Origin: Candidatus Fermentibacteraceae bacterium
GTDB lineage: Bacteria; Fermentibacterota; Fermentibacteria; Fermentibacterales; JCC-6
Assembly: GCA_016744855.1 (NCBI GenBank)
Contig: JADGDO010000003.1
Span: 62,001-126,000, forward strand
DNA length: 64,000 nt
Direction: 5' to 3'
Of the stretch, positions 53,050 to 62,063 are shown piece by piece; within the stretch, counting starts at the first letter, position 1; the number at the start of each line of letters is the position of its first letter. The position numbers were made by a program, and so were the translations under genes. Below the pieces are notes generated by a model. It saw only the letters and a list, made by a program, of their open reading frames with translations. It was not told the origin of the DNA and ran no database searches.

Positions 53050-54242
53050 AATGCCCCCCTTAGAGCCCTTGTAATCTTTAACGCTGCGACAGCTCCCTCG
53101 ACATCATGGACTCTGATAATATCCGCTCCATTACTCATTGCTGTAACAATATGAGTCGCTGAATCACGATGCTCAGCTTTTTGTATTCCCGTAATATCCC
53201 CAAGAAAGCTTTTCCTGGAATGGCCCAGTAAAACCCTGCACCCGGTAAGAGAACCGAGCCAGTCGAGTGATTTAATCAGAGCAAGGTTATCATCCAGTCT
53301 TTTCCCAAATCCAATACCCGGGTCCACAATTATCATCTCCCTTGGGAAGCCAGCCTTAACAAGAAGCTCGACTCTACCAAGAAGATAATGCGCAATCTCT
53401 ACTGGAGCATCCCCATACTGCGGTTTTGTCTGCATGGTTTCAGGAGTGCCCTTCATGTGCATAAGAACAACAGGGAGGTTGAGTGAAACTGCAAGCTCGA
53501 TCATTCCTGGGGTTTCCATAGAGTTAATAGAGTTTATCATTCCGGCACCAGCTTTTACAGCAGCTTCAGCAACCTCCGGTGAAGACGAATCTATACTTAT
53601 GGGAATAGGGCTGCACTGACGAATAGCCTCAATTACAGGAATAACTCTTTCCAGCTGCTCCTTAGAAGAAACAGCCTTCGAGCCGGGTCTGGTAGACTCT
53701 CCGCCAATATCGATGATATGTGCACCGGACTTCTCGAGAGCAACGGCTCTCTCTGCCGCAGCAGCGGGAGAAAAATACTTTCCTCCGTCACTGAAAGAGT
53801 CTGGTGTGATGTTCAGTATTCCCATGATAAGTGGGTTACTGGAATAATTCAATTCGGTTTTGTTTATAAAGACAGATTTCGGCCTTGTCTCTGATTGAAG
53901 ACATTTTCTTATTCGGTCACCCGTTGAATTTAAGTCAAAGGGTTGGTTTCGAAGAGAGTCACAACCTCGTGAGAGTGTTGCCGGTGTCCCATAAACTACA
54001 GCGCGCGATCGCTCGGTCCGGCAAGTCAGAACTTCTCTGTGAACAAGGGCATCAGCCCCACCTGCGAGCATGCACTGCTTGAGAATAGATGCGGCAGGAC
54101 TTGGGAGATCATCAATCAGAATTACTGATATGCGATCCCTAAGTGTGACCCTGGGCTGACAACCGGAATCGGCTCCAACAAGAGCTATCAGGTTTTCCCA
54201 TGGCAGCCCCTGTCCTGAACTAAGCAACCTTATGGAACTCAC
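53046..54242 (-). CDS. folP: Dihydropteroate synthase with extra N-terminal region
   Basis: 398 residues; GTG start overlapping the folE stop (GTGA). The catalytic barrel starts near residue 137: LIMGILNITPDSFSDGG, then GGESTRPGS, SIDSSS, VLMHMKGTPETMQ, DPGIGFGKR and LGHSRKSFL. All pterin- and sulfa-site residues appear present. The first 130 residues (GADALVHREVLTCRTERSRAVVYGTPATLSRGC...) are an added domain not found in the usual 280-residue enzymes. It joins dihydropterin and p-aminobenzoate in folate synthesis. Confidence 0.93.
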   Translation of the reverse strand: MSSIRLLSSGQGLPWENLIALVGADSGCQPRVTLRDRISVILIDDLPSPAASILKQCMLAGGADALVHREVLTCRTERSRAVVYGTPATLSRGCDSLRNQPFDLNSTGDRIRKCLQSETRPKSVFINKTELNYSSNPLIMGILNITPDSFSDGGKYFSPAAAAERAVALEKSGAHIIDIGGESTRPGSKAVSSKEQLERVIPVIEAIRQCSPIPISIDSSSPEVAEAAVKAGAGMINSINSMETPGMIELAVSLNLPVVLMHMKGTPETMQTKPQYGDAPVEIAHYLLGRVELLVKAGFPREMIIVDPGIGFGKRLDDNLALIKSLDWLGSLTGCRVLLGHSRKSFLGDITGIQKAEHRDSATHIVTAMSNGADIIRVHDVEGAVAALKITRALRGAL

Positions 54243-54811
54243 CGTCCCTGTATGCTCCTTCCAATAAGCGAAAGGGCTTCACTTCTTGTCTCCGGTCGTT
54301 TCAAATACCCGCGCATGGCACTCGTTACAATCCTGCTGTCTCTTTTTTTGACTCCCCGCATGGCAAGGCACATGTGCTCGGCTTCCATGACTACCATAAC
54401 ACCCTTGGCCTTAAGCTCTTCCATAAGAGTGTCTGCTATTTCTGTTGTTAATCTCTCCTGGATAGTCGGGCGTGCGGCAAGGGTTTCTACCAGTTCAACA
54501 ATGGCGCTCAAACCTGCGATCCGGTCATCAGCAGGAAGATAAACAACATCACACCTTCCCAGAAAAGGAAGAAGGTGATGCTCGCACATAGACGAGAAGC
54601 TGATATCTTTCACGATTATCATCTCGTTCTGATGAAGCTCCTGCATAATGCTCATAGGATTTCTTGAAGTAGGATCAAGACCCCTGCAAAGCTCGGCCAT
54701 AGAGTTAGCAACCCTTTCAGGGGTTCTGGCTATACCGGGGCGATTAAGATTCTCCCCTATCCCCTCCAGCATCAGTCTCACTCCCTGCTCCACTTTCTTC
54801 AGGTCCATCAT
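54239..54811 (-). CDS. folE: GTP cyclohydrolase I
   Basis: 190 residues. Blocks: ARTPERVANSMAELC, DISFSSMCEHHLLPFLGRCDVVY (the zinc ligands Cys and His) and QERLTTEIADTLMEEL, EAEHMCLAMRGVKKRDSRIVTSAMRG. First step of folate synthesis. The ATG at 54811 has a full AGGAGG and lies 68 nt inside the end of ftsH; the N-terminus matches the family from residue 4, so the overlap is real. Confidence 0.95.
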   Translation of the reverse strand: MMDLKKVEQGVRLMLEGIGENLNRPGIARTPERVANSMAELCRGLDPTSRNPMSIMQELHQNEMIIVKDISFSSMCEHHLLPFLGRCDVVYLPADDRIAGLSAIVELVETLAARPTIQERLTTEIADTLMEELKAKGVMVVMEAEHMCLAMRGVKKRDSRIVTSAMRGYLKRPETRSEALSLIGRSIQGR

Positions 54812-56798
54812 TCTTCACCTCCTCCATATCGGCGTTAGGATCGGTCTCCGTTTTGCTTTCCTGAGGAGAATCATCATCATAGTCAGGTGAGTCGAGTTCA
54901 GGAAATTCAACTCCGGGGCGCAACTCAGCAAGCATTTCTCTTATCTGTACGCTGGAAACTGTCTCTTCTTCGAGAAGGTAATCAGAGAGTTTCTCAACAA
55001 TGTCCTTGTTATCTTCAAGAATAGCGAGTGCAGCATTGTATGCCTCTCCGAGAATTCTTCTGATTTCATCATCTATCACTCTTGCAGTATACTCACTGTA
55101 ATTTTTCGTTTTTGCATAATCGCGACCAAGGAAAACCGGACCGTGCTCCTGAGAAAATGATACAGGCCCCAGTTCAGGACTCATTCCCCAGTTACAAACC
55201 ATCTTCCTTGCAAGGTCAGTGGCTCTGTCCAGGTCGTTGCCTGCCCCTGTGCTAAGCGTGTCAAGAAAGAGCTTCTCGGCTCCACGCCCGCCTAAAAGTC
55301 TGGCAAGAACACTTTCACAATACTCAAGCGAGTAATTGTGTCTCTCTGCCTTGGGCAGAAAACTGGTAACTCCCAAAGCCTGTCCCCTTGGGACAATTGT
55401 CACTTTGTGGAACGGATCTGACAGTGGACTGAAAATATTAACTATTGCGTGGCCACTTTCGTGAACAGCAGTTAGCTTCTTCTCTTCTTCTGTCATAACC
55501 ATGCTGCGTCTTTCGATACCCATGATGATACGGTCGACAGCATTTTCAAAATCCCGCATTTCAATAGAATCTGCATTTCTTCTTGCTGCATGAAGAGCTG
55601 CTTCATTGGCCAATGATTCAAGATCAGCACCACTGAAACCGGGTGTTCTTCTGGAGATCACAGATAAGTCGACCTCTTTGTGAAGCGGCATTCTCGCAGT
55701 ATGCACCTTAAGAATAGCTTCACGGCCCTTTACGTCAGGCATACCGATTGTAACTCTTCGGTCAAAACGCCCAGGACGAAGTAAAGCCGCATCAAGAACA
55801 TCAGGTCTGTTGGTAGCGGCGATAACGATAACACCCTGATTGTCTGCGAATCCATCCATCTCTACGAGAAGTGCATTAAGGGTCTGCTCTCTTTCGTCAT
55901 GACCACCACCAAGACCGGTACCTCTCTGACGTCCGACAGCATCAATCTCATCAATGAAAATTATGCTTGGGGATTTGGCTTTCGCCTGAACAAACAGGTC
56001 ACGGACTCTGCTTGCACCAACACCAACAAACATCTCAACAAAATCAGAACCACTCATGGAAAAGAAGGGAACCTTTGCTTCTCCTGCAACAGCTCTGGCA
56101 AGAAGGGTTTTTCCCGTACCGGGAGGTCCGATTAACAAAACACCTTTGGGGATTTTACCGCCGAGTTTCTGGAACTTCGCCGGTTCCTTGAGGAATTCAA
56201 TTACCTCTTCCAGCTCTTGTTTAGCTTCATCGCACCCAGCAACATCTTCAAATGTATTCTTGGGTTGATCACCGGTGATCAGCTTTGCCTTGCTCTTGCC
56301 GAAGCTGAAAGCCTGTCCACCGCCGGACATTCTCTTCATTATGAATATCCAGAGAACAACAAGAAGAAGAATCGGTCCGATATTAATCAGGATTGCCATC
56401 AATCCGTTTGGACCTCTTCCAGAAACATCAACACCATGCTCCCGCAGAAGATCTATTGAGCCTGCATCCTCAAAAGGGATGAAGCTAGAATATTTCAGAT
56501 ACTCCTGTGTGGTTTCACCTGAACTTATAGGTTGCGGCGAACGGAACTCTCCCTCAACATCTCCACCGCTTGTCAGAACTGCATTTTCCACCTTGCCCTG
56601 ACCAGCGTATTCGAGAAGCTCAGAATAAGTAATGGAAGCCCTGTCCGAACCGGATCCCAAAAAGATCACAAGGACATAAGCAAGAAGTCCCAGCATGACC
56701 CACATTGTAATTGTGCGGAAAGAGCACCCACCCAGCCCTGGGGGGGGCGTGGGCATTTGCTTTTTATTTTTATCCGGAGGTGTTTTGTTTTCACTCAC
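54744..56798 (-). CDS. ftsH: ATP-dependent membrane zinc protease FtsH
   Basis: 684 residues. Two N-terminal helices bracket a periplasmic domain, then the AAA module ([19 protein letters not shown]; second region of homology to ...RPGRFDR) and the zinc protease site [12 protein letters not shown] (HExGH) with a further Asp ligand in the [11 protein letters not shown] block. A Glu/Asp-rich 45-residue tail overlaps folE. GTG start overlapping the hpt stop by 8 nt. It degrades membrane and short-lived proteins. Confidence 0.97.
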   Translation of the reverse strand: MSENKTPPDKNKKQMPTPPPGLGGCSFRTITMWVMLGLLAYVLVIFLGSGSDRASITYSELLEYAGQGKVENAVLTSGGDVEGEFRSPQPISSGETTQEYLKYSSFIPFEDAGSIDLLREHGVDVSGRGPNGLMAILINIGPILLLVVLWIFIMKRMSGGGQAFSFGKSKAKLITGDQPKNTFEDVAGCDEAKQELEEVIEFLKEPAKFQKLGGKIPKGVLLIGPPGTGKTLLARAVAGEAKVPFFSMSGSDFVEMFVGVGASRVRDLFVQAKAKSPSIIFIDEIDAVGRQRGTGLGGGHDEREQTLNALLVEMDGFADNQGVIVIAATNRPDVLDAALLRPGRFDRRVTIGMPDVKGREAILKVHTARMPLHKEVDLSVISRRTPGFSGADLESLANEAALHAARRNADSIEMRDFENAVDRIIMGIERRSMVMTEEEKKLTAVHESGHAIVNIFSPLSDPFHKVTIVPRGQALGVTSFLPKAERHNYSLEYCESVLARLLGGRGAEKLFLDTLSTGAGNDLDRATDLARKMVCNWGMSPELGPVSFSQEHGPVFLGRDYAKTKNYSEYTARVIDDEIRRILGEAYNAALAILEDNKDIVEKLSDYLLEEETVSSVQIREMLAELRPGVEFPELDSPDYDDDSPQESKTETDPNADMEEVKNDGPEESGAGSETDAGGDRGES

Positions 56799-57339
56799 AG
56801 TGCGTATTCTCCGTTTCTTCCCTCAAAGCAACAATATCGGGTAGATTTCTCCAGAAGCCTCCTGGTCCATCCAGCCCGTACCCAACAACAAATTTGTCGG
56901 GGATTGTAAAGAGGGTACTATGTAAATCCACCTCTACTGTTCTTCTCGATGGTTTATCCAGAAGAACAACACTGTGAATTGATCTCGGGTTTCTCGATTT
57001 AAGTAATTTCTGAATATATGCCAGCGTAAGGCCTGTGTCTACAATATCTTCCACAATAAGAACATTCTTGTCATGAAGAGGAAAGGATGTATCAAGAGTA
57101 AGGCGAACCTCACCCGAGGATACAGTTTCCTCGCCGTAGCTTGCTGCGCCCAGAAACTCAACTCTAACAGGAACATCCATTGCACGGATGAGGTCAGCAG
57201 CAAACATGAAAGCCCCTCTTAAAAGAGGTATCACAACAACTTCTTCGCCATCATAAAGAGCTGTCAACTCAGCTCCAAGCTTTTTAATCTCCCCGGCAAT
57301 CTCCGAGGCGCTAACCAGTACATCATAATTGTATTTCAT
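56791..57339 (-). CDS. hpt: Hypoxanthine phosphoribosyltransferase
   Basis: 182 residues. The PRPP loop is VLIVEDIVDTGLTL, with VVIPLLRGAFMFAADLIR and LLDKPSRRTVEVDL nearby, and the final DKFVVGYGLD block. Salvages hypoxanthine and guanine. Its ATG shares a base with the tilS stop (TAATG). The order tilS-hpt-ftsH matches that of Bacillus and many other bacteria. Confidence 0.95.
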   Translation of the reverse strand: MKYNYDVLVSASEIAGEIKKLGAELTALYDGEEVVVIPLLRGAFMFAADLIRAMDVPVRVEFLGAASYGEETVSSGEVRLTLDTSFPLHDKNVLIVEDIVDTGLTLAYIQKLLKSRNPRSIHSVVLLDKPSRRTVEVDLHSTLFTIPDKFVVGYGLDGPGGFWRNLPDIVALREETENTHCE

Positions 57340-58262
57340 TAATACCTTTCAGAGCCTCTGTCCTTAACCAGAATCAGATCACCCTCAGCAATAAGTCTTT
57401 TGCCACCGGGGAGAATGTGCTTTCCTCTTCCCCCGCGATTGAGCCAACACAATATTTTATTAAATTCTTCAAATCCGTTTCTTGGTTTACCCGCAAGGTT
57501 CCACAGGGTCAAAGAAGCAAGAACAGAAGGCATCTCCAGTAGTTCCGCAATCGGAAGGTTGTTACTCTCCGAAATCAAAGAAATCTCTTCCTGAAGATCT
57601 CTCCACCTGCTAAGGATTGCACCTGAACGGGTTATTCCTGACACAGCCTCTGGAAAATTGCTCTCCAGAACAGGCATTACCTGTAGCCTTAACCGATTCC
57701 TGTTTATATCCAAGTCCTCATTACTTTTATCTTCAACCCACTCAATTCCATTAGTGACAAGCCAATTGCGGATTTCACTTTTGTGCATATCAAGCATAGG
57801 CCGTCTCACTGAACCTGTGCCTGAATAGTCCATTCCTCCCAGCCCTCGAAGCCCGGAACCCTCGAACAACCTCATTAAAAGAGTTTCGGCCCGGTCACTC
57901 GAAGTATGTGCAACCGTAACAATCCCCGGTTGCTCATTAAAGACATCCTGACGCAAAGAACTCCATCTGCTTTCCATTGATCCTTCTGTTCCAGGAACAG
58001 GACGTCGGCAGGAGAAAGATAGCCCGAATTCTTCTGAAAGAGATTTTACAAAGGCCTCATCTCTTTGGGATTCCTCTCTTAGACCATGATTAATGTGCAA
58101 AACACTCAGGTCCCATTTTCTTGCAACTGCAAATCTGGAAAGCAAATACAGCATTGCAACAGAATCTGCACCTCCGGAAACTGCAGCTGTAATACTGCAT
58201 CCAATGGGAAGCATTGATTCCCTGGCGACAGTCTCAAGAAATATCTTTTCTAATTGCCTCAT
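57339..58262 (-). CDS. tilS: tRNA(Ile) lysidine synthetase
   Basis: 307 residues. The N-type P-loop AAVSGGADSVAMLYLL, HINHGLREES, VAHTSSDRAETLLMRLF and RRPMLDMHKSEI identify it. Converts the anticodon C of tRNA-Ile(CAU) to lysidine. The start is uncertain: the ATG at 58262 has no SD within range but a -10-like element just upstream; the ATG 16 codons in (ESMLPIGC) has AGGGA 4-5 nt upstream. Confidence 0.92.
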   Translation of the reverse strand: MRQLEKIFLETVARESMLPIGCSITAAVSGGADSVAMLYLLSRFAVARKWDLSVLHINHGLREESQRDEAFVKSLSEEFGLSFSCRRPVPGTEGSMESRWSSLRQDVFNEQPGIVTVAHTSSDRAETLLMRLFEGSGLRGLGGMDYSGTGSVRRPMLDMHKSEIRNWLVTNGIEWVEDKSNEDLDINRNRLRLQVMPVLESNFPEAVSGITRSGAILSRWRDLQEEISLISESNNLPIAELLEMPSVLASLTLWNLAGKPRNGFEEFNKILCWLNRGGRGKHILPGGKRLIAEGDLILVKDRGSERY

Positions 58263-58270
58263 AATTCTAA

Positions 58271-58276
58271 TATAAT
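58271..58276 (+). promoter_or_regulatory. TATAAT in the divergent tilS/58341 promoter region
   Basis: Consensus -10 on the plus strand, about 65 nt before the ATG at 58341; its -35 match is weak. On the minus strand the overlapping TATATT (58269-58274) is 6 nt before the tilS ATG. Confidence 0.4.
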
Positions 58277-58340
58277 CCCTTATGCGTGATGTCCATGAAA
58301 ATACTTGTGGAAGATGAAATTCAGGAATGAAGGGTTTATC

Positions 58341-58748
58341 ATGACTACAGGCAGAGAACCTATTGAACTCGACAAGGATATCAAGTACGAACAGAAGCAA
58401 AAGAAGATCGAAAAAGGAGAATCAAAGCTTCCATGGCCGTACATGGCAGGCGGGATTGGCATTCTACTGATTGTTCTGCTTCTTTTTGTAAATCCCGACG
58501 GAGGAGAATTTGTTGACTCTCCCCCTCAAGCAGAAATGGACGAAAGAGAATCCGTATATTCGGCAGCAGAACGGATTGAACAGTATCTGCTCGAAAATGA
58601 CTCTCTCCCTGAGACTAATGACATTCTATTTCAACCTGGGCTCTTCTATGAAAGAGAAGATGAGGAGTTCTGGTCAATAGAAACAGAATCGGGTCTCTTT
58701 TACTCTTCAGACATGAACCTCGCAGAATTCAGAACGGGGGAATTATGA
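58341..58748 (+). CDS. Single-helix protein with pilin-like C-terminal domain
   Basis: 135 residues; ATG with GAAGGG 7 nt before. A charged cytosolic N-terminus of about 35 residues (DKDIKYEQKQKKIEKGE), one helix (YMAGGIGILLIVLLLFV), then an external domain: VYSAAERIEQYLLENDSLPE ... EEFWSIETESGLFYSS. The same layout occurs in the 61127 gene. The external part has the spacing of pseudopilin globular domains, but no prepilin-peptidase site. Overlaps the pseudopilin gene by 4 nt (ATGA), so they work together. Family not recognised. Confidence 0.72.
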   Translation: MTTGREPIELDKDIKYEQKQKKIEKGESKLPWPYMAGGIGILLIVLLLFVNPDGGEFVDSPPQAEMDERESVYSAAERIEQYLLENDSLPETNDILFQPGLFYEREDEEFWSIETESGLFYSSDMNLAEFRTGEL

Positions 58749-59143
58749 GTTTCAGGGGAAACCAGGGCTTCACACTGATTGAGCTGATGGTTGTTGTTGT
58801 TATTATCGGAATTCTTGCAGCAATTGCAATCCCTAAGTTCCAGGATGTGACAGAGAGTGCTAAGAATGCTGCTTGTCGTTCAAACCTCAGGAATATCGCA
58901 GGTGCTTTGAATCTCTATCATGCCGATAACGGAGAGTTTCCTGGAGCTTTTCAGGGACACACATGGTATGGTCTCTACAAAATATCGGAATATGTTCATA
59001 CTGAAATGGTCTGCCCTTCAACAGAAGCCACCTACCGTTTCAGAATCACGGGGTCTGATTATGATCTCTTCAAAATAAGGGGATGGGACGCTAACTGCAA
59101 AAGAAATCATGGTATGTACAACAGAAGCATGTACCAACCATAA
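58745..59143 (+). CDS. Type IV pilin/pseudopilin (GspG-like)
   Basis: 132 residues. The prepilin-peptidase site is MSFRGNQG/FTLIEL with Glu at +5, followed by the hydrophobic helix VVVVIIGILAAIAIPKFQ. The globular part (SNLRNIAGALNLYHADNGEFPGAF ... WDANCKRNHGMYNRS) follows the type II/IV pattern. No pilus assembly genes are in the window. It is translationally coupled to the upstream single-helix gene. Confidence 0.9.
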   Translation: MSFRGNQGFTLIELMVVVVIIGILAAIAIPKFQDVTESAKNAACRSNLRNIAGALNLYHADNGEFPGAFQGHTWYGLYKISEYVHTEMVCPSTEATYRFRITGSDYDLFKIRGWDANCKRNHGMYNRSMYQP

Positions 59144-59173
59144 CCTTTTTGCTATCAACTGGAGATGTAATTA

Positions 59174-61051
59174 ATGAAATCGGAATCTTCTGTGGGTAAA
59201 GGAGAAATTTCTCTTCACAAAACGCTGAAATTCCCGGATCTCTTTTCAATTGCTACAGGTGCCATGATAAGTTCAGGTCTGTTTGTACTGCCCGGTCTTG
59301 CCTACTACTATGCCGGTCCCGCTGCTATTGCAGCTTACGTGCTCGCAGGAATCTTCATTCTTCCAGCCTTGTTCAGCAAGGCAGAATTGACCACTGCAAT
59401 GCCTAAGGCGGGTGGGGACTACTACTTCATTGATCGCTCGCTGGGACACATGGCCGGAACCATCGCAGGTTTTGCAGCATGGGTAAGCCTGAGTATAAAA
59501 ACAGCCTTTGCATTTGTCGGTATCAGAGTTTTTCTTGAAGTGCTTTTTCCCGGAGTGAACAGTCTCGGAATAACAATGGTTGCTCTGGTCTTCTTTACCT
59601 TCCTCAATCTTCATGGTGTGTCCCATGCTGGAAAAGCCCAGGTTCTCATGGTGTTCGGACTTCTTCTAATACTTCTGGTTTTCTCTGTTGTAGGGAATCT
59701 GCACACCTCTGCAGCCCGATTGGTTCCTTTTGCTCCAGGCGGCTTCAAAGGTCTAATTCAGGCTACTGCACTCATCTTCGTCGCCTTTGGTGGACTCACT
59801 AAAGCAGCGAGTGTAGCGGAAGAAGCTTCAAACCCCAAAAGAGACATTCCCTTGAGTATGATTGTTTCTCTCTCCGTAGTGACTCTTCTTTATTTCACTT
59901 CAGTCACAGTCTGTGTCGGAACACTGGGTGGCGATGTACTGGCACAATCGATGACTCCTCTTTCTGACGCAGCAAAGACATTCGCTGGCCAACCCGGTTA
60001 TCTCATTCTTGCTCTTGCAGCAGTTTTCGCATTTCTCTCAACAGCAAATGCGGGGATTCTGGCTTCAGCAAGATTTCCACTTGCAATGAGTAGAGATCGT
60101 CTCATCCCCGGCATCATCGGGAGGATAGGACAGAAAAAAGGAACTCCATGGATATCCATTCTTCTAACGGGAGTTTTCATTGCTGCGATGCTATTTCTTG
60201 ACTTTGTCAGGCTGGTAAAGATGGCAAGCGCAATGCAGATTTTTCTCTTCATGCTTACCAACATCGTAGTAATTGTGATGCGAGAAAGTAGAATACATAC
60301 CTACAGACCTTCCTTTAAAAGCCCATTCTACCCGTGGATGCAGATTGTCGGCGCTGCTACCATGTTTATGCTACTCGTGATGATTGGTATGGAAGCACTC
60401 ATTGCCTGTTCCGCTGTAGTACTCGGTGGTTCTGTCTGGTACTTCATTTACTCACGAAAACGTGTTCAGAGAGCTTCTGCTCTGCTACACCTAGCAGCAA
60501 GGATATTCCCAAAAGAGTTGAAGCGAAGAAATGAGTCAATAACAAGAGAGTTAAAAAATGTTTTGATGGAAAGGGATGCAATTACTGAGGATCGTTTTGA
60601 CAAACTGATACTCACTTCAGAGATAATTGATATCGATGAAAAACTGAATCTTGCTGACTTTCTTACAATTGTTTCAGAAAGAATCGGACCCTCTCTGGAG
60701 ATGGAACCGATGGACCTTTTTAACCTGCTTCTGGAAAGAGAAAAAACATCTCCGACAGCACTCCGCCCGGGTCTTGCAATTCCCCATATAATTATTCCGG
60801 GTAACGGTAAATTTACTGTGAATCTGGCAAGAAGCAGAGAAGGAATTATCTTCAGTGACGATACGGACCCTGTTCATATTGTCTTCATTCTTGCAGGTAC
60901 GATGGATGAACGAAACTTCCACCTGAAAGCACTGATGGCCATTGCAGAGATCACCACTGCCTCTGGATTTGATGAAACATGGAAAAAATGTCACTCCAAG
61001 CAGGGTCTAAGGGATCTTGTACTTCTCTCAAAAAGAAGAAGAGAAGTTTGA
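59174..61051 (+). CDS. APC-family transporter fused to a PTS EIIA-like domain
   Basis: 625 residues. The first 430 form about 12 helices of the amino acid-polyamine-organocation family (FSIATGAMISSGLFVLPGLA, TTAMPKAGGDYYFIDRSLG, VAFGGLTKAASVAEEASNPKRDIPLSM). The C-terminal part (about 490-620) is a PTS EIIA type-2 / nitrogen-type domain: SPTALRPGLAIPHIIIPG with His538 where the phosphoryl site lies, then DPVHIVFILAGTMDERNFHLKALMAIAEI. The fusion suggests that transport is regulated by phosphorylation or binding through the PTS. Substrate unknown. No EI or HPr gene in the window. Confidence 0.88.
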   Translation: MKSESSVGKGEISLHKTLKFPDLFSIATGAMISSGLFVLPGLAYYYAGPAAIAAYVLAGIFILPALFSKAELTTAMPKAGGDYYFIDRSLGHMAGTIAGFAAWVSLSIKTAFAFVGIRVFLEVLFPGVNSLGITMVALVFFTFLNLHGVSHAGKAQVLMVFGLLLILLVFSVVGNLHTSAARLVPFAPGGFKGLIQATALIFVAFGGLTKAASVAEEASNPKRDIPLSMIVSLSVVTLLYFTSVTVCVGTLGGDVLAQSMTPLSDAAKTFAGQPGYLILALAAVFAFLSTANAGILASARFPLAMSRDRLIPGIIGRIGQKKGTPWISILLTGVFIAAMLFLDFVRLVKMASAMQIFLFMLTNIVVIVMRESRIHTYRPSFKSPFYPWMQIVGAATMFMLLVMIGMEALIACSAVVLGGSVWYFIYSRKRVQRASALLHLAARIFPKELKRRNESITRELKNVLMERDAITEDRFDKLILTSEIIDIDEKLNLADFLTIVSERIGPSLEMEPMDLFNLLLEREKTSPTALRPGLAIPHIIIPGNGKFTVNLARSREGIIFSDDTDPVHIVFILAGTMDERNFHLKALMAIAEITTASGFDETWKKCHSKQGLRDLVLLSKRRREV

Positions 61052-61126
61052 TGACGACAGGTACTCCCTTAAGTGGGAACAGGCAGTTATACTAAGCTTG
61101 CACGAACAGAATTTGGGAGGTAATAC

Positions 61127-61552
61127 ATGACTGAAGGAAATAAACCTACCCGGCTTGATGCAGGGATTGATGATTCTGTATTTGAGAAAAAACCCCCTTC
61201 CGCAGCTAGAAACAAGAAAGAGTCTAAAGCACTGCCATACCTCTTGGGAGGTCTCGTTCTGGTAGCCGGATACTTTATTGTTACCAGCGTCAGCAATTCA
61301 GGCCCGCAAATGGAGCTGACTCCCGAGCAAGAAGCAGTTCAGAACAATGTCAGTGGAATCATGGAAGACTATATCACGGTTAATGGGGCCCTTCCTGAAA
61401 ATCCAGCTGATCTAAATCTTCCAGAAGGTTCTGAAGTTATTGTTGGAGACAACAACACCTGGGTTGTTAGCACTGCAGACGGTCAGCTGATTCTTTCCGA
61501 AAATGCACTTCCGCCGTTCGAAGAAGGTCCACAAATGCCAGGAAATCCATAA
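61127..61552 (+). CDS. Single-helix protein, paralogue-like to 58341 gene
   Basis: 141 residues; ATG with GGGAGGT 5 nt before. Charged N-terminus (DAGIDDSVFEKKPPSAARNKKESK), one helix (ALPYLLGGLVLVAGYFIV), then an external domain: VQNNVSGIMEDYITVNGALPENPADLNLPE ... NTWVVSTADGQLILSENALPPF. The pattern Y-x-x-x-N-x-x-LP-E and W-x-x-x-T-x-x-G is shared with the 58341 protein. A terminator follows 22 nt after the stop. Function unknown. Confidence 0.72.
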   Translation: MTEGNKPTRLDAGIDDSVFEKKPPSAARNKKESKALPYLLGGLVLVAGYFIVTSVSNSGPQMELTPEQEAVQNNVSGIMEDYITVNGALPENPADLNLPEGSEVIVGDNNTWVVSTADGQLILSENALPPFEEGPQMPGNP

Positions 61553-61573
61553 TCTGATCATTAACATACAAGA

Positions 61574-61600
61574 AAAGGCGTCGGAATAACCGACGCCTTT
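61574..61600 (+). terminator. Hairpin terminator after the 61127 gene
   Basis: AAAGGCGTCGG - AATAA - CCGACGCCTTT, an 11-bp perfect stem. The T-run is short on the plus side (TTTG) and the A-run on the other side (AGAAAA) is equally short, so it may work both ways, also ending the tRNA-Met transcript. Confidence 0.7.
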
Positions 61601-61608
61601 GTCATAAC

Positions 61609-61684
61609 TGGTAGCGGCGGAGGGACTTGAACCCCCGGCCAGTGGATTATGATTCCACTGCTCTACCAACTGAGCTACACCGCC
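61609..61684 (-). tRNA. tRNA-Met(CAT), probably elongator
   Basis: 76 nt with encoded CCA. Acceptor GGCGGTG/CGCCGCT (two G-T pairs), D stem GCTC/GAGC, anticodon stem GTGGA/TCCAC with loop ATCATAA, T arm GGGGG-TTCAAGT-CCCTC. The G1 pairing and lack of GGG/CCC in the anticodon stem rule out the initiator. A tRNA-Ile(CAT) that needs TilS cannot be excluded, but the overall form fits elongator Met. Confidence 0.93.
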
Positions 61685-61724
61685 ACTGCTGACGTGGGGA
61701 CAATACTGCCAGACTTTGATTATG

Positions 61725-62063
61725 TCAAGATTCTGATTGACTTCCAGAAGATCTGATTTTGCGAAGCATAATTGCATCCCCTGTTCGAACCCTTTTTAGA
61801 ATTCGTCCTCCACCAAAGAGGCAGAGAACCCAGGCAAGAATCGAGGCTCCTAAGAGACTGAGTAAAATGATGGAAGGGAGCGGGATATAAAAACTGTACC
61901 AGAATGTCAATGTAAAAACAAAGACAGCAATCACTGGAATCAGAATGAGCTTAATGGCTTTAGCGGTCATTTCCGTTCTCTGTTCAAACCAGTTTTCAAG
62001 CATTCCAAGTTTTTCTTTCTCTGAAAAATACTGAGTCACGGAGTCTTCTGTATTATCATTCAT
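61725..62063 (-). CDS. Small two-helix membrane protein
   Basis: 112 residues; ATG overlaps the end of the ACT-like gene by 8 nt. A charged N-terminal helix (SVTQYFSEKEKLGMLENWFEQRTEMTAKAIK) precedes two adjacent membrane helices (LILIPVIAVFVFTLTFWYS and IPLPSIILLSLLGASILAWVL), then a short basic tail. No known family; likely translated with the 62056 gene. Confidence 0.7.
   Translation of the reverse strand: MNDNTEDSVTQYFSEKEKLGMLENWFEQRTEMTAKAIKLILIPVIAVFVFTLTFWYSFYIPLPSIILLSLLGASILAWVLCLFGGGRILKRVRTGDAIMLRKIRSSGSQSES

Noticed and set aside
61609-61684. Initiator tRNA
   Set aside because: Position 1 is paired and the anticodon stem lacks the three G-C pairs of initiator tRNAs.
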